This document shows, one piece after another, positions 18,803-28,049 of a stretch of 64,000 nucleotides of DNA. The stretch is taken from NCBI RefSeq assembly GCF_030406725.1, contig NZ_CP129107.1, positions 496,001-560,000 of the forward strand, given 5' to 3'. The notes under the pieces were generated by a model that saw nothing but the letters and a program-made list of their open reading frames with translations, ran no database searches and was not told where the DNA came from. Numbering within the stretch: position 1 is the stretch's first letter; each line of letters starts with the position of its first letter. The position numbers were made by a program, and so were the translations under genes. The DNA is from Alteriqipengyuania flavescens (GTDB taxonomy: Bacteria; Pseudomonadota; Alphaproteobacteria; Sphingomonadales; Sphingomonadaceae).

Positions 18803-19555
18803 TCAGAAGGTGACCGAGTAGCTCACCGAGCCGACCACCGCATCGTCGGTGAAGTCTTCGACGTCGAGCCCGTCGGTCGCGATGTAGCTGACGCCGAAGT
18901 CGAGCCCGAAGGGCGTCGAATAGCCGAGGCCGACCGAATAGTCCCAGCCGTCGTCGCTGGTCCCGCCGGCGAGCAGGTCGGGCGCGAGGATGCCGTCGGT
19001 ATAGCCGGCGTGCGCGCTGACGCTCAGCGGCGTGTTCGGGATGCCCGCGCCGAGATCGAGCGAGACGTAGAGATTGTCCTCGTCACCCAGCGATTCCTGG
19101 TCCGGCGCATAATAGACGCCCACGCCCGCTTCCACCGGGCCGAGCTGCGCGCCGAGCTTGGCATAGGGCTCGTAGTAATCGGCCGGACCGTCGCCGGTGG
19201 GATAGGCATAATAGGTCGCACCGACATCGAGGCTTACCAGCGGGGTGATCTGCGTCGCGAAGCCGGCATAAAGATCCACCTCGACTTCGCCGAACGTATC
19301 GCCGCCCACGATGTTGGAGGCCCAGGTGCCGATGTAGAAGCCGCTTTCGTGCGCGATATCGAGGCCGCCCTGCACGGCCGGATCGCCTTCGGTCAGCGAA
19401 ACGCCGCGGAAGCGGTAGTCGGTCACCACGCCGATGTTGGCGGACACTTCGACCGGACCCGGTACGTCGGTGTCCTGCGCAAAGGCGGCGGGGGCGGCAA
19501 GCATGCCGGTGGAGAGAGTTGCTGCGGCGAGGATACCGCGAATGGACGTGCGCAT
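18803..19555 (-). CDS. TorF-family putative porin
   Basis: 250 residues: signal peptide ending in AFAQ (cleavage after about residue 26), then the sequence VSANIGVVTDYRFRGVS characteristic of the TorF/TIGR02001 (Gcw_chp) family, alternating beta-strands, and a terminal SYSVTF ending in Phe, as expected for an outer-membrane barrel. Related proteins are often induced with transport systems, but the substrate is unknown. Single gene with its own upstream region. Confidence 0.85.
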   Translation of the reverse strand: MRTSIRGILAAATLSTGMLAAPAAFAQDTDVPGPVEVSANIGVVTDYRFRGVSLTEGDPAVQGGLDIAHESGFYIGTWASNIVGGDTFGEVEVDLYAGFATQITPLVSLDVGATYYAYPTGDGPADYYEPYAKLGAQLGPVEAGVGVYYAPDQESLGDEDNLYVSLDLGAGIPNTPLSVSAHAGYTDGILAPDLLAGGTSDDGWDYSVGLGYSTPFGLDFGVSYIATDGLDVEDFTDDAVVGSVSYSVTF

Positions 19556-19746
19556 ATTATGCTCCTGTTACGGAAAAGATCGCTTCGTCCCACCTGCAGC
19601 CGGGGCCGGCCGCCTCGTTGTCGAATGGGCGATCCTGTACCTCGAACGCAACAAACTTGGCGGTTTTTGCTGCGCCGCACAAGGAAAATTGCGCATATCG
19701 CGATTCAGGTCGCGCGGCAGTTGCAGTTCCGCAACGGCGGAGCGAT

Positions 19747-20550
19747 ATGGGCGCCATGTTGAAGGGTTTGCGCAAACTGATGGGCGGTTCGTCCCGCCCG
19801 CTGCCGGCAGTGCCGCCGGGCGAGCGCGTGTACGCGATCGGCGACATCCACGGCTGCCTCGAACACCTCGATGCCCTGATCGAAGGGATCGATGCCGACA
19901 TCGCCGCCCATCCGGTGGACAACGTACACCTGATCCTCCTCGGCGATCTGGTCGACCGCGGGCCGGATTCCAAAGGCGTGGTGAAGCGCGCGATGCAGCT
20001 GGCAGAAGAGCGCGGTGCCCGCGTCCTGGGCGGCAATCACGAGGACATGTTCCTGCTCGCCTTCAAGAAGCCGAGCGCGCTGCGCAGCTTCCTGCGTTAC
20101 GGCGGACGCGAAACGCTGCTGAGCTACGGTGTATCCAAACAGGAATTGCGGGAAAGCGAAGTTGAGGAACTGCAGGCGATGATGGAAGAGCGGGTGCCGA
20201 AAAAGCACCGCAAGTTCCTCAAGGGCCTCGGCGACCAGCTGCGCATCGGCGACTATGTCTTCGTGCACGCCGGGATCGATCCCGACATTCCGCTCGCCGA
20301 ACAGCGCACCCACGACATGCGCTGGATTCGCGAACCCTTCCTCAGCTTCGATGGCGACCACGAGGCGGTGATCGTCCACGGCCATACGATCACCGACGGG
20401 ATCGACGTGCGGCGCAATCGGATCGGCGTCGATACGGGCGCATACGACAGCGGGGTGTTGACCGCCCTCGTTTTGGAAGGCACCGAGCGGCGCATCCTGT
20501 CTACCAAGACGAAGAAGGGCGGCATCAAGGTGCTGTCGCAAGAGGTTTGA
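19747..20550 (+). CDS. PPP-family metallophosphatase (Ser/Thr phosphatase-like)
   Basis: Cytoplasmic phosphoesterase of 267 residues. Metal-ligand motifs GDIHGC, GDLVDRG and GGNHED, and later VHAG and VHGHT, are in the order of PPP-type serine/threonine phosphatases such as PrpA or ApaH-like enzymes. The start is ATG 19747 or ATG 19756. It ends 4 bases before ugd and is probably cotranscribed with it, but no functional link to UDP-sugar metabolism is evident. Confidence 0.87.
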   Translation: MGAMLKGLRKLMGGSSRPLPAVPPGERVYAIGDIHGCLEHLDALIEGIDADIAAHPVDNVHLILLGDLVDRGPDSKGVVKRAMQLAEERGARVLGGNHEDMFLLAFKKPSALRSFLRYGGRETLLSYGVSKQELRESEVEELQAMMEERVPKKHRKFLKGLGDQLRIGDYVFVHAGIDPDIPLAEQRTHDMRWIREPFLSFDGDHEAVIVHGHTITDGIDVRRNRIGVDTGAYDSGVLTALVLEGTERRILSTKTKKGGIKVLSQEV

Positions 20551-20554
20551 GCAC

Positions 20555-21865
20555 ATGAAGATTGCAATGGTTGGTTCGGGCTATGTCGGCCTGGTGTCGG
20601 GCGCATGCTTCGCCGATTTCGGGCACGAGGTGGTCTGCATCGACAAGGATCCGGGCAAGATCGCCAAGCTGAAGGACGGCGTGATGCCGATCTACGAGCC
20701 GGGCCTTGCCGAACTGGTCGAAAGCAACGTGAAGGCCGGCCGACTCAGTTTCACCACCGACCTAGCCGAAGGCATGGCCGATGCCGCCGCGATCTTCATC
20801 GCCGTGGGCACGCCCAGCCGCCGGGGCGACGGGCACGCCGACCTCACCTTCGTCTACCAGGTGGCCGAGGAAGTCGGCGGCAACCTGAAGACCCCGGCCG
20901 TCATCGTGACCAAGTCGACCGTGCCGGTCGGCACGGGCGACGAAGTTGAGCGGATCGTCGGCGAACAGGGCAGCGGCGTCGACTTTGCCGTCGTCTCCAA
21001 CCCCGAATTTCTGCGCGAAGGCGCGGCCATCGGCGATTTCAAGCGTCCCGACCGCATCGTCATCGGCGCCGATAGCGATCTGGGTCGCGAAGTCATGCGC
21101 GAAGTCTATCGCCCGCTGTTCCTCAACGAGGCGCCGATCCTGTTCACCTCGCGCCGCAGTGCGGAGCTGATCAAGTATGCCGCCAACGCCTTCCTCGCCA
21201 CCAAGATCACCTTCATCAACGAGATGGCCGACCTCTGCGAAAAGGTGGGCGCCAACGTGCAGGACGTCAGCCGCGGCATCGGCATGGACAACCGCATCGG
21301 GTCGAAGTTCCTCAACGCAGGCCCGGGCTATGGCGGATCGTGCTTCCCCAAGGATACGCTCGCGCTGCTTAAGACGGCGGAAGATTACGACAGCCCGACG
21401 CGCATCGTCGAAGCGGTCGTCAAGGTAAACGACCACCGCAAGCGGGCGATGGGGCGCAAGGTCATCGATGCGCTGGGCGGCGCCGAGAACGCGCGCGGCA
21501 AGCGCGTGGCGCTGCTGGGCCTTACCTTCAAGCCGAACACCGACGACATGCGCGACAGCCCGGCGATCGCCATCGCGCAGGCGCTGGTCGATGCAGGCGT
21601 GAAAGTGGCTGCCTACGATCCCGAAGGCATGGAGCTCGCCAAGCCGCTGATGCCCGACGTCGAGATGAAGGACGATCCCTACGCCGCGATCGACGGCGCC
21701 GATGCCATCGCGCTGGTGACGGAATGGGACGCATTCCGCGCGCTCGACCTCGACCGGGTGAAGGACATCGCCGCCAGCCCCGTGCTGGTCGACCTGCGCA
21801 ACGTCTACCGCGCCGACGAAATGGCGGCCAAGGGCTTCACCTACACGAGTATCGGCCGCGGCTGA
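20555..21865 (+). CDS. ugd: UDP-glucose 6-dehydrogenase
   Basis: Oxidises UDP-glucose to UDP-glucuronate with two NAD+. 436 residues: N-terminal Rossmann motif GSGYVGLVSG, catalytic Cys in GYGGSCFPKD, Lys in LIKYAANAF and C-terminal GLTFKPNTDDMRDSP. It supplies precursor for exopolysaccharide or glucuronate-containing glycosphingolipid, the latter a hallmark of Sphingomonadales. No polysaccharide cluster is adjacent. Confidence 0.96.
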   Translation: MKIAMVGSGYVGLVSGACFADFGHEVVCIDKDPGKIAKLKDGVMPIYEPGLAELVESNVKAGRLSFTTDLAEGMADAAAIFIAVGTPSRRGDGHADLTFVYQVAEEVGGNLKTPAVIVTKSTVPVGTGDEVERIVGEQGSGVDFAVVSNPEFLREGAAIGDFKRPDRIVIGADSDLGREVMREVYRPLFLNEAPILFTSRRSAELIKYAANAFLATKITFINEMADLCEKVGANVQDVSRGIGMDNRIGSKFLNAGPGYGGSCFPKDTLALLKTAEDYDSPTRIVEAVVKVNDHRKRAMGRKVIDALGGAENARGKRVALLGLTFKPNTDDMRDSPAIAIAQALVDAGVKVAAYDPEGMELAKPLMPDVEMKDDPYAAIDGADAIALVTEWDAFRALDLDRVKDIAASPVLVDLRNVYRADEMAAKGFTYTSIGRG

Positions 21866-21986
21866 TTACCGGGCGCCCCCGGTATCGCACATCGCTAACC
21901 AAACCAGCGGGCGCGGTTTTGCGCCTTGCCGAGCGCGAAGAGCGCCGCGACCACTACCAGCGCAGCGGCGGCTGCCGGAGAAAATG

Positions 21987-22411
<425 letters not shown>

Positions 22412-22449
22412 CGCGCGCCATAGCACGCGAGATGCGCGAATAGAACGGC

Positions 22450-23157
22450 CTATCGCGTCTGCCCGCGGTCGCGGTCGAGCAGCAGCTGGAACAGGATGGC
22501 ACGGATCTGTCCGTCGATCTCGCCGTCGATCTTCTCGGGCCGCCAGCGGCGCTGGAACGCCTCTACCGCCTTGTGCCCATCGGAAATGTCGTAACCGAAC
22601 CGTTCGAGCGCGAGGTAGAACGCGCCGTCGTTGTCGAACGGGTCGCCCAGCTCCAACTTTTCCGGCTTGGGCAGGCACAGGTGGTATTCGGCCAGCCGGT
22701 CCCACGGAAACAGCTCGCCCGGATCGATCTTGCGCGGCGGGGCGACATCGGAATGGCCGACCACGTTGGCGCGCGGGATGTCGTATTCCTTCACGATGCG
22801 CGCCAGCAGCGGCACCAGCGCTTCGAACTGCGCGTCGGAAAACGGGCGATAGCCCAGCGCATGGCCCGGATGGTCGAGCTCGATCCCGATGGAGATACCG
22901 TTCACGTCCGTGTGTCCGCGCCAGTAGGACACGCCGGCATGCCAGGCGCGCTTGTCTTCCGGCACCAGCCGCGTGACCTCCCCGCTTTCGGAAATCAGGT
23001 AATGGGCCGAAACCTTGGCGTCGGGATCGCACAGCCGCGCCTCGGCACTCGCCGCGTCCTCCATCTCGGTATAGTGGAGCACAACCATCGAGATCGCCTC
23101 CGACCGCTCGTCGTAATTGGGCGACAGCGCTTCGCGGTGGACCAGCTCGTCGGCCAC
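22450..23157 (-). CDS. N-acetylmuramoyl-L-alanine amidase, Amidase_2 (AmpD-like)
   Basis: Cleaves the amide bond between MurNAc and the stem peptide. 235 residues. Zinc ligands are the His in VVLHYTEM near the N-terminus and the later histidines in GIELDHPGH and VVGHSDVAP. There is no obvious signal peptide, so a cytoplasmic recycling role like AmpD is more likely than cell separation. A C-terminal segment (FGYDISDGHKAVEAFQRRWRP) looks like a peptidoglycan-binding helix. GTG start at 23157, 4 bases after chpT. Confidence 0.9.
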   Translation of the reverse strand: MADELVHREALSPNYDERSEAISMVVLHYTEMEDAASAEARLCDPDAKVSAHYLISESGEVTRLVPEDKRAWHAGVSYWRGHTDVNGISIGIELDHPGHALGYRPFSDAQFEALVPLLARIVKEYDIPRANVVGHSDVAPPRKIDPGELFPWDRLAEYHLCLPKPEKLELGDPFDNDGAFYLALERFGYDISDGHKAVEAFQRRWRPEKIDGEIDGQIRAILFQLLLDRDRGQTR

Positions 23158-23161
23158 GGCG

Positions 23162-23815
23162 CTATCCGATCAGCCCGTCGGTATCGGTCGGCAATTCCGC
23201 ACCGAGGACGAGCGAGCCTTCGCCGAGGTGGTATTGGAGTCCGCCGCCGTCCGCTTCGGCCAGTTCGCACAGCATGAAGGCGGGCGCGGTTCGGCTGGTC
23301 AGCTCGCCTTCGCCCGACAGCGCCTTGCCGATGGTTTGGTCGAAGGCGATCTTTGGGCCGGTCGCGCGCACCACGATCTCCGTCGCGCCTCCGCGCATTT
23401 CCGCCCCGATGTCGAGCGTGCCGCCGCGCACCAGCGCATCGAGGCCCATCTGCGCGAAGTTGAGCAGCACTTTCACTGCGCCCTTCGGCAGGCGCGCGGT
23501 GGCGAGCGCCCAGTTGGCCTCGACCCGTTCGTTCTTGGCGACCAGCGCATCCACCAGCGCACGCGGCTCGTCCACGTCGATCATGTCGCCGAAACCGCCC
23601 GCGGCCCCAAATGCGAGGCGGAAGAACTTGAGCTTGTCGGTCGATATCTGCGCGCTCTGTTCGAGCAGTTCGAAACACCGGTCGCGCATGTCCGGGTCCT
23701 TCTCGTCCGAGAGCAGTTCCAGCCCGTTCGACAGCGCGCCGACAGGACTGAGCAGGTCGTGGCAAAGCTTGGAACACAGCAGGCTGGCCAGCTGGACGGG
23801 ATCGATATCGCTCAT
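23162..23815 (-). CDS. chpT: Histidine phosphotransferase ChpT
   Basis: 217 residues. The dimerisation helix LLCSKLCHDLLSPVGAL contains the phosphorylated His19, followed by a degenerate histidine-kinase-like C-terminal domain without ATP-binding boxes, the ChpT pattern. In alphaproteobacteria it passes phosphate from CckA to CtrA and CpdR for cell-cycle control; in sphingomonads CtrA governs motility and envelope genes. The partners are outside this window. Confidence 0.88.
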   Translation of the reverse strand: MSDIDPVQLASLLCSKLCHDLLSPVGALSNGLELLSDEKDPDMRDRCFELLEQSAQISTDKLKFFRLAFGAAGGFGDMIDVDEPRALVDALVAKNERVEANWALATARLPKGAVKVLLNFAQMGLDALVRGGTLDIGAEMRGGATEIVVRATGPKIAFDQTIGKALSGEGELTSRTAPAFMLCELAEADGGGLQYHLGEGSLVLGAELPTDTDGLIG

Positions 23816-23918
23816 GGAAAAACAGGTCCGCTTGATCGGCTAATTCGCATCCCCGACGTCCTAGAGGAAATTTGCCGCGCTGCCACCCGTCCTTTTGCGC
23901 GCCTCCGCTCTGTGCCGG

Positions 23919-24269
23919 TCAGGAGAGGCGCGCGAAATTCGCCGCCCCGGGCGCGGGCTTGCGCGTGGCCGTAGGCTCAGGCGCGCGGCCCGGCTCCGCA
24001 CCGAGCATGTCGGCGAGGTCCGCCAGCCGTTCCTCGTAGCGGCGGTAGAATACCAGCTTGGCTTCCTTGCGCGTTTCCACCAGCCCGGCCTTGCGCAGCA
24101 CGCCGAGCTGCTGCGACAACGCGGGCTGGCCGATGCCGGTCGCGGCCTCGATCTCCCCGACGTTGCGCTCGCCGGCTTTCAGCAGGTCGAGGATGCGCAG
24201 GCGCGAAGGGTGGCCGATGGCCTTGAAAGCATCGACCGCCTCGTCCTCGGTGAGAGCGGCATCGCTCAC
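23919..24269 (-). CDS. ArsR-family transcriptional regulator without cysteines
   Basis: 116 residues with a winged helix: AIGHPSRLRILDLL, the recognition region IGQPALSQQLGVLRKAGLV and wing KEAKLVFYRR. This matches the BigR/SqrR/YgaV branch that controls sulfide genes. Those regulators sense persulfide through two cysteines; this one has no cysteine at all. The GTG at 24269 overlaps the TGA of the peroxiredoxin gene. It probably binds the divergent 24929-25002 region. About 25 Pro/Ala-rich residues follow the domain. Confidence 0.85.
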   Translation of the reverse strand: MSDAALTEDEAVDAFKAIGHPSRLRILDLLKAGERNVGEIEAATGIGQPALSQQLGVLRKAGLVETRKEAKLVFYRRYEERLADLADMLGAEPGRAPEPTATRKPAPGAANFARLS

Positions 24270-24928
24270 CGGCGCTCGCCCTTCCGCGGCGTCGCCTCGC
24301 GCAGGAACCAGTCCGCCTGCCCCTCGGCCGCGAAGACCTCGTCGATATCCTGCGCAGGCGGCCGCAACAGCGCATCGCCCGCCTGCCAATTGGCCGGGGC
24401 CACGCCTTCGGCGGCGTCGATCGCCTGCAGCGCGTCGAGCGTGCGCAGCATTTCGGGGATCGAACGCCCGACGCTGGCGGGATAACAGCTCAACGCACGG
24501 ATCGTGCCGGCAGGGTCGATGAAGAAGGTCGTGCGCACCGTCGCACTGTCGCTGTCCTGCGCGCAGACCATGCCATAGGCGCGGCCGACGACCAGCGTCG
24601 GGTCCTCCACGATCGGAAAGCGCACTTCGACATCGAACCGGTCGCGGATCATGCGCAGCCACGCGAAGTGGGAAAAGAGGCTGTCTACCGACAGGGCCAT
24701 CAGCGCGCAGTCGCGTGCATCGAAGGCCGCCGCCTCGCGCGCCAGGGCGACGAATTCGGTCGTGCAGACCGGCGTGAAATCCGCCGGGTGGGAGAACAGG
24801 ACCAGCCAGCGACCACGAAAATCGGAAAGGCGCACCGGCCCCGCCGTGCTGCGCGCCTCGAAATCGGGCGCGGTATCGCCGATGCGCAAAGGCCGCAGAG
24901 CCGGGCCGGTAGGGGCTGCGTTGTCCAT
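24266..24928 (-). CDS. Peroxiredoxin (1-Cys/Prx6-like, AhpC-TSA family)
   Basis: 220 residues with a thioredoxin fold. The peroxidatic Cys55 lies in PVCTTEF; the Prx6-type C-terminal domain follows (SVGRSIPEMLRTLDALQ). It reduces peroxides, possibly also persulfides. It sits upstream of, and overlaps, the ArsR gene and is divergent from the persulfide dioxygenase-like gene, so it is likely part of the same sulfide response. Confidence 0.88.
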   Translation of the reverse strand: MDNAAPTGPALRPLRIGDTAPDFEARSTAGPVRLSDFRGRWLVLFSHPADFTPVCTTEFVALAREAAAFDARDCALMALSVDSLFSHFAWLRMIRDRFDVEVRFPIVEDPTLVVGRAYGMVCAQDSDSATVRTTFFIDPAGTIRALSCYPASVGRSIPEMLRTLDALQAIDAAEGVAPANWQAGDALLRPPAQDIDEVFAAEGQADWFLREATPRKGERR

Positions 24929-24946
24929 GACGGACGATCTATCCCC

Positions 24947-24974
24947 TTGACTCGCGGATTGCAATACATATACA
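24947..24974 (+). promoter_or_regulatory. Candidate promoter and ArsR operator for the sulfide genes
   Basis: In the 74-base divergent gap, TTGACT (24947-24952) and TATACA (24969-24974) are 16 bases apart and look like -35 and -10 elements for the plus-strand genes. An A/T-rich inverted repeat CATA-N9-TATG (24967-24983) overlaps the -10 region, where a BigR-type repressor would bind. A good Shine-Dalgarno AAGGAG lies 7 bases before the ATG at 25003. Prediction from sequence only. Confidence 0.5.
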
Positions 24975-25002
24975 CGATTTATGAAATCGAAGGAGTTATT
25001 TC

Positions 25003-25935
25003 ATGTCTGACGCAGACGCAGCGCTCCAGGCGGCCCGCGACCAGATCGGGCGCGCCGCGGGCGAAAAGACGCTCCGCCCCTCGATCGCGGGCTTTTTCGA
25101 CGAGGCCACCAATGCGGTAAGCTACGTCGTCCACGACCCGGAAACATGCGAAGCCGCGATTATCGATTCGGTGCTGGACTACGAAGCGGCCGCCGGGCGC
25201 ACGTCCCATGGCTCGGCGGAGCGCATCATCGACTACGTCACTTCGAGCAATCTGCAAGTAACATGGCTGATCGAGACGCACGCCCATGCCGACCACATCT
25301 CTGCCGCGCCCTATTTACAGGACAAGCTCGGCGGGAAGCTTGCCATCGGCAAGGACATCGTTCGCGTGCAGGAAGTCTTCGGCAAGCTGTTCAACGCCGG
25401 CACCGATTTCGAGCGCGACGGATCGCAATTCGACAAGCTGTTCTCGGACGGCGAGACCTTCTCGCTCGGCCAGATCGAGGGCATCGCGCTCCACGTCCCT
25501 GGCCATACGCCGGCCGACATGGCCTTCATCATCGGCGATGCGGCCTTCGCGGGCGACACGATTTTTATGCCCGATTTCGGCACGGCGCGGGCGGACTTCC
25601 CGGGCGGCGATGCGCGCGAGCTGTTCCGGTCTATCCGCCGCCTGCTTTCCCTGCCCGACGACACGCGGCTGTTCCTGTGCCACGATTACAAGGCGCCGGG
25701 TCGCGACGAATATGCGTGGGAGACCACCGTGGGCCAGCAGCGGCGCGAGAACGTGCATGTGAAGGACGGCGTGACCGAGGACGAGTTCTTCCAGATGCGC
25801 ACGACGCGGGACAAGACGCTCGCCATGCCCGAACTCATCATGCCGTCGGTGCAAGTCAATATTCGCGGCGGCCGCCTGCCGGAGCCGGAGGATAACGGCG
25901 TCAGCTACATCAAGATTCCGGTGAACGCGGTATGA
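25003..25935 (+). CDS. MBL-fold hydrolase, persulfide dioxygenase/Blh-like
   Basis: 310 residues of the metallo-beta-lactamase fold. The metal motif HAHADH is at residues 93-98, then HVPGHTPAD and a later [14 protein letters not shown] block typical of the ETHE1/Blh group. ETHE1-type enzymes use a single iron to oxidise glutathione persulfide to sulfite; Blh of Agrobacterium and Xylella is the BigR-regulated homologue. First gene of the plus-strand sulfide operon; its stop overlaps the first YeeE/YedE gene. Confidence 0.9.
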   Translation: MSDADAALQAARDQIGRAAGEKTLRPSIAGFFDEATNAVSYVVHDPETCEAAIIDSVLDYEAAAGRTSHGSAERIIDYVTSSNLQVTWLIETHAHADHISAAPYLQDKLGGKLAIGKDIVRVQEVFGKLFNAGTDFERDGSQFDKLFSDGETFSLGQIEGIALHVPGHTPADMAFIIGDAAFAGDTIFMPDFGTARADFPGGDARELFRSIRRLLSLPDDTRLFLCHDYKAPGRDEYAWETTVGQQRRENVHVKDGVTEDEFFQMRTTRDKTLAMPELIMPSVQVNIRGGRLPEPEDNGVSYIKIPVNAV

Positions 25936-26381
25936 GCCTGCCCGGTTTTCCCGACGCGGCTCCGCTCGCAGGGCTCGGCGGCGGCATCCTCATCGGCCTC
26001 GCCGCTGCACTGATGCTGCTGGGCGCAGGCCGCATTGCCGGCGTGTCCGGCATCTTCGCGCGCGCAACCGGCCTCAGCGACAGCGGCATGTCGAAACCCG
26101 GCGCATGGATGTTCGTCCTCGGCCTACCGCTCGGCGCCTTCATCGTCGCGCTCGCAACCGGCGGCCTGCCGGCGAACTTCGCCAGTCCGGCCTACCTCGT
26201 CGTCGCCGGCCTGCTGGTCGGCATCGGGACCCGTCTCGGCAGCGGCTGCACCAGCGGCCACGGCGTGTGCGGGGTCAGCCGCCTGTCGCAGCGGTCGCTC
26301 GTCGCGACGGTCACTTTCATGGCTGCCGGCATCGCCACTGTGGCGCTGATGAACACGCTGGGCATGGAGGTCCTGCCATGA
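25932..26381 (+). CDS. YeeE/YedE half-transporter, first subunit
   Basis: 149 residues with four hydrophobic segments and the family signature [17 protein letters not shown], whose cysteines line the substrate path in the thiosulfate transporter TsuA/YeeE. The two short genes here together equal one full-length protein, as in the PmpAB pairs linked to sulfide genes. Start and stop both overlap neighbours by 4 bases. Likely moves a reduced sulfur species across the inner membrane. Confidence 0.88.
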   Translation: MSLPGFPDAAPLAGLGGGILIGLAAALMLLGAGRIAGVSGIFARATGLSDSGMSKPGAWMFVLGLPLGAFIVALATGGLPANFASPAYLVVAGLLVGIGTRLGSGCTSGHGVCGVSRLSQRSLVATVTFMAAGIATVALMNTLGMEVLP

Positions 26382-26794
26382 TCCGCCGCATCCTTCCCCC
26401 GCTGCTTTCGGGAACGCTGTTCGGCGCCGGCCTTGCGCTTGGCGGGATGACGGATCCGGCGCGCGTGCGCGGCTTCCTCGACCTGTTCGGCGACTGGGAT
26501 CCGACACTGGCCTTCGTGATGGGCGGCGCAGTCATCGTGATGGCGATCGCGTGGCGCTTCCAGCCACGCATGGCCCATCCGCTGTTCGCCGAGAAATTCG
26601 CCCTGCCCGACCGCAGCGACCTGACCCCGAAACTGATCGGCGGCGCAGCCCTGTTCGGGATCGGCTGGGGTATCGCCGGCCTGTGCCCCGGACCCGGCCT
26701 CGCCGCGCTGGTGATCGAACCGGCATCGGCCGCGTTCTTCGTAGCCGCCATGCTTGCCGGCATGGGCATCGTCCGGCTGGTCGAAAAGGATTGA
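26378..26794 (+). CDS. YeeE/YedE half-transporter, second subunit
   Basis: 138 residues, four hydrophobic segments. The second-half signature [11 protein letters not shown] carries the matching cysteine, and [18 protein letters not shown] is the typical N-terminus. Overlaps the first half by ATGA and ends 11 bases before the SQR gene, so stoichiometric expression is likely. Transport of thiosulfate or another reduced sulfur compound is inferred from the family. Confidence 0.88.
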   Translation: MIRRILPPLLSGTLFGAGLALGGMTDPARVRGFLDLFGDWDPTLAFVMGGAVIVMAIAWRFQPRMAHPLFAEKFALPDRSDLTPKLIGGAALFGIGWGIAGLCPGPGLAALVIEPASAAFFVAAMLAGMGIVRLVEKD

Positions 26795-26805
26795 GGAGAG
26801 CAGGC

Positions 26806-28029
26806 ATGACCGAGACGAAGAAGCACCAGATCGTGATTGCAGGGGGCGGCTCGGCCGGGATCGCCACGGCTGCATCGCTGCTGAAGCGGCGCGCCGGGCT
26901 CGACATCGCCATCGTCGAACCGCGCGAGGAGCACTACTACCAGCCCGGCTGGACGATGGTCGGCGGCGGCGTGTTCGTCAAGGAAGAGACTTGCCGCAGC
27001 GAAGCCTCGGTCATGCCGGAGGCGGTCACGTGGATCAAACAGGCCGTCCGGGGCTTCGACCCCGAGGTTAAGACCGTCGATCTCGCCGATGGAACCCGCC
27101 TCGCCTACGACCTGCTGATCGTGGCGATGGGCAACCGCCTCGCCTGGGAAGAGGTCGAGGGGCTGGAGGAGACGCTCGGCAAGAACGGCGTCACGTCCAA
27201 TTACCGCTACGACCTTGCCCCCTATACCTGGGAGCTGGTGCAGCAGACCCGCAAGGGCCGCGCGCTGTTCACCCAGCCGCCGATGCCGATCAAATGCGCA
27301 GGCGCGCCGCAAAAGGCGATGTACCTGTCCTGCTCCGAATGGGAAAAGCGGGGCGTGCTCGGCGATATAGAGGTCGAGTTCCACAACCAGGGCGGCGTGC
27401 TGTTCGGCGTGGGCGACTATGTGCCCGCGCTGATGGAATATATCGAACGCTACGGCGTCGATCTCAATTTCGGCAGCAACCTCGTGCGGGTGGACGGTGC
27501 GGCGAAGACCGCGTGGTTCGCGACCGAGGACGGCGAAGTCGAGCGCACGTTCGACATGCTCCACGTCTGCCCGCCGCAAAAGGGCAACGCGGTAGTCGCC
27601 GCCAGCGCGCTCGCGAACGAGGCCGGCTATGCCGATGTCGACCAGCATAGCCTGCAGCACACGAGATATCCCGATGTCTTCGCGCTCGGCGATTGTTCCA
27701 GCACCCCCAATGCCAAGACCATGGCCGCCGCGCGCAAGCAGGCGCCTGTGGCGGCGGTCAACGCCCTCGCGCAGCTGGATGGCAAGCCGATGGCGGCGCA
27801 ATACGATGGCTATGGCAGCTGCCCGCTGACGGTCGAGAACGGCAAGATCGTGCTGGCCGAATTCGGCTATGGCGGCGTGCTGAAACCCAGCTTCCCGCGC
27901 TGGCTGCTCGACGGGACGCGCCCGTCGAAAGCGGCATGGAAGCTGAAAGCGAATGTCCTGCCCTCGATCTACTGGAACGCCATGCTCAAGGGCCGCGAGT
28001 GGATGGCCAAACCCGTCGGCATGGCCTGA
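26806..28029 (+). CDS. Sulfide:quinone oxidoreductase, type II-like
   Basis: 407 residues. FAD-binding GGGSAGIATAASL at the N-terminus. The redox cysteines fit the mitochondrial/type II SQR pattern: Cys164 in PIKCAGAPQK and Cys339 in YDGYGSCPL correspond to the active pair, with another Cys at 63. It oxidises H2S to persulfide sulfur on a membrane face and passes two electrons to quinone. Preceded by a GAGGAG-type Shine-Dalgarno. Between the half-transporters and SulP in one run. Confidence 0.92.
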   Translation: MTETKKHQIVIAGGGSAGIATAASLLKRRAGLDIAIVEPREEHYYQPGWTMVGGGVFVKEETCRSEASVMPEAVTWIKQAVRGFDPEVKTVDLADGTRLAYDLLIVAMGNRLAWEEVEGLEETLGKNGVTSNYRYDLAPYTWELVQQTRKGRALFTQPPMPIKCAGAPQKAMYLSCSEWEKRGVLGDIEVEFHNQGGVLFGVGDYVPALMEYIERYGVDLNFGSNLVRVDGAAKTAWFATEDGEVERTFDMLHVCPPQKGNAVVAASALANEAGYADVDQHSLQHTRYPDVFALGDCSSTPNAKTMAAARKQAPVAAVNALAQLDGKPMAAQYDGYGSCPLTVENGKIVLAEFGYGGVLKPSFPRWLLDGTRPSKAAWKLKANVLPSIYWNAMLKGREWMAKPVGMA

Positions 28030-28049
28030 ACGCGGAAAGACCTGCCCCC

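Noticed and set aside
21866-21986. A short hydrophobic minus-strand frame between ugd and rnpB
   Set aside because: It runs out of the rnpB 3' end with no start codon or ribosome site, so it is composition noise.
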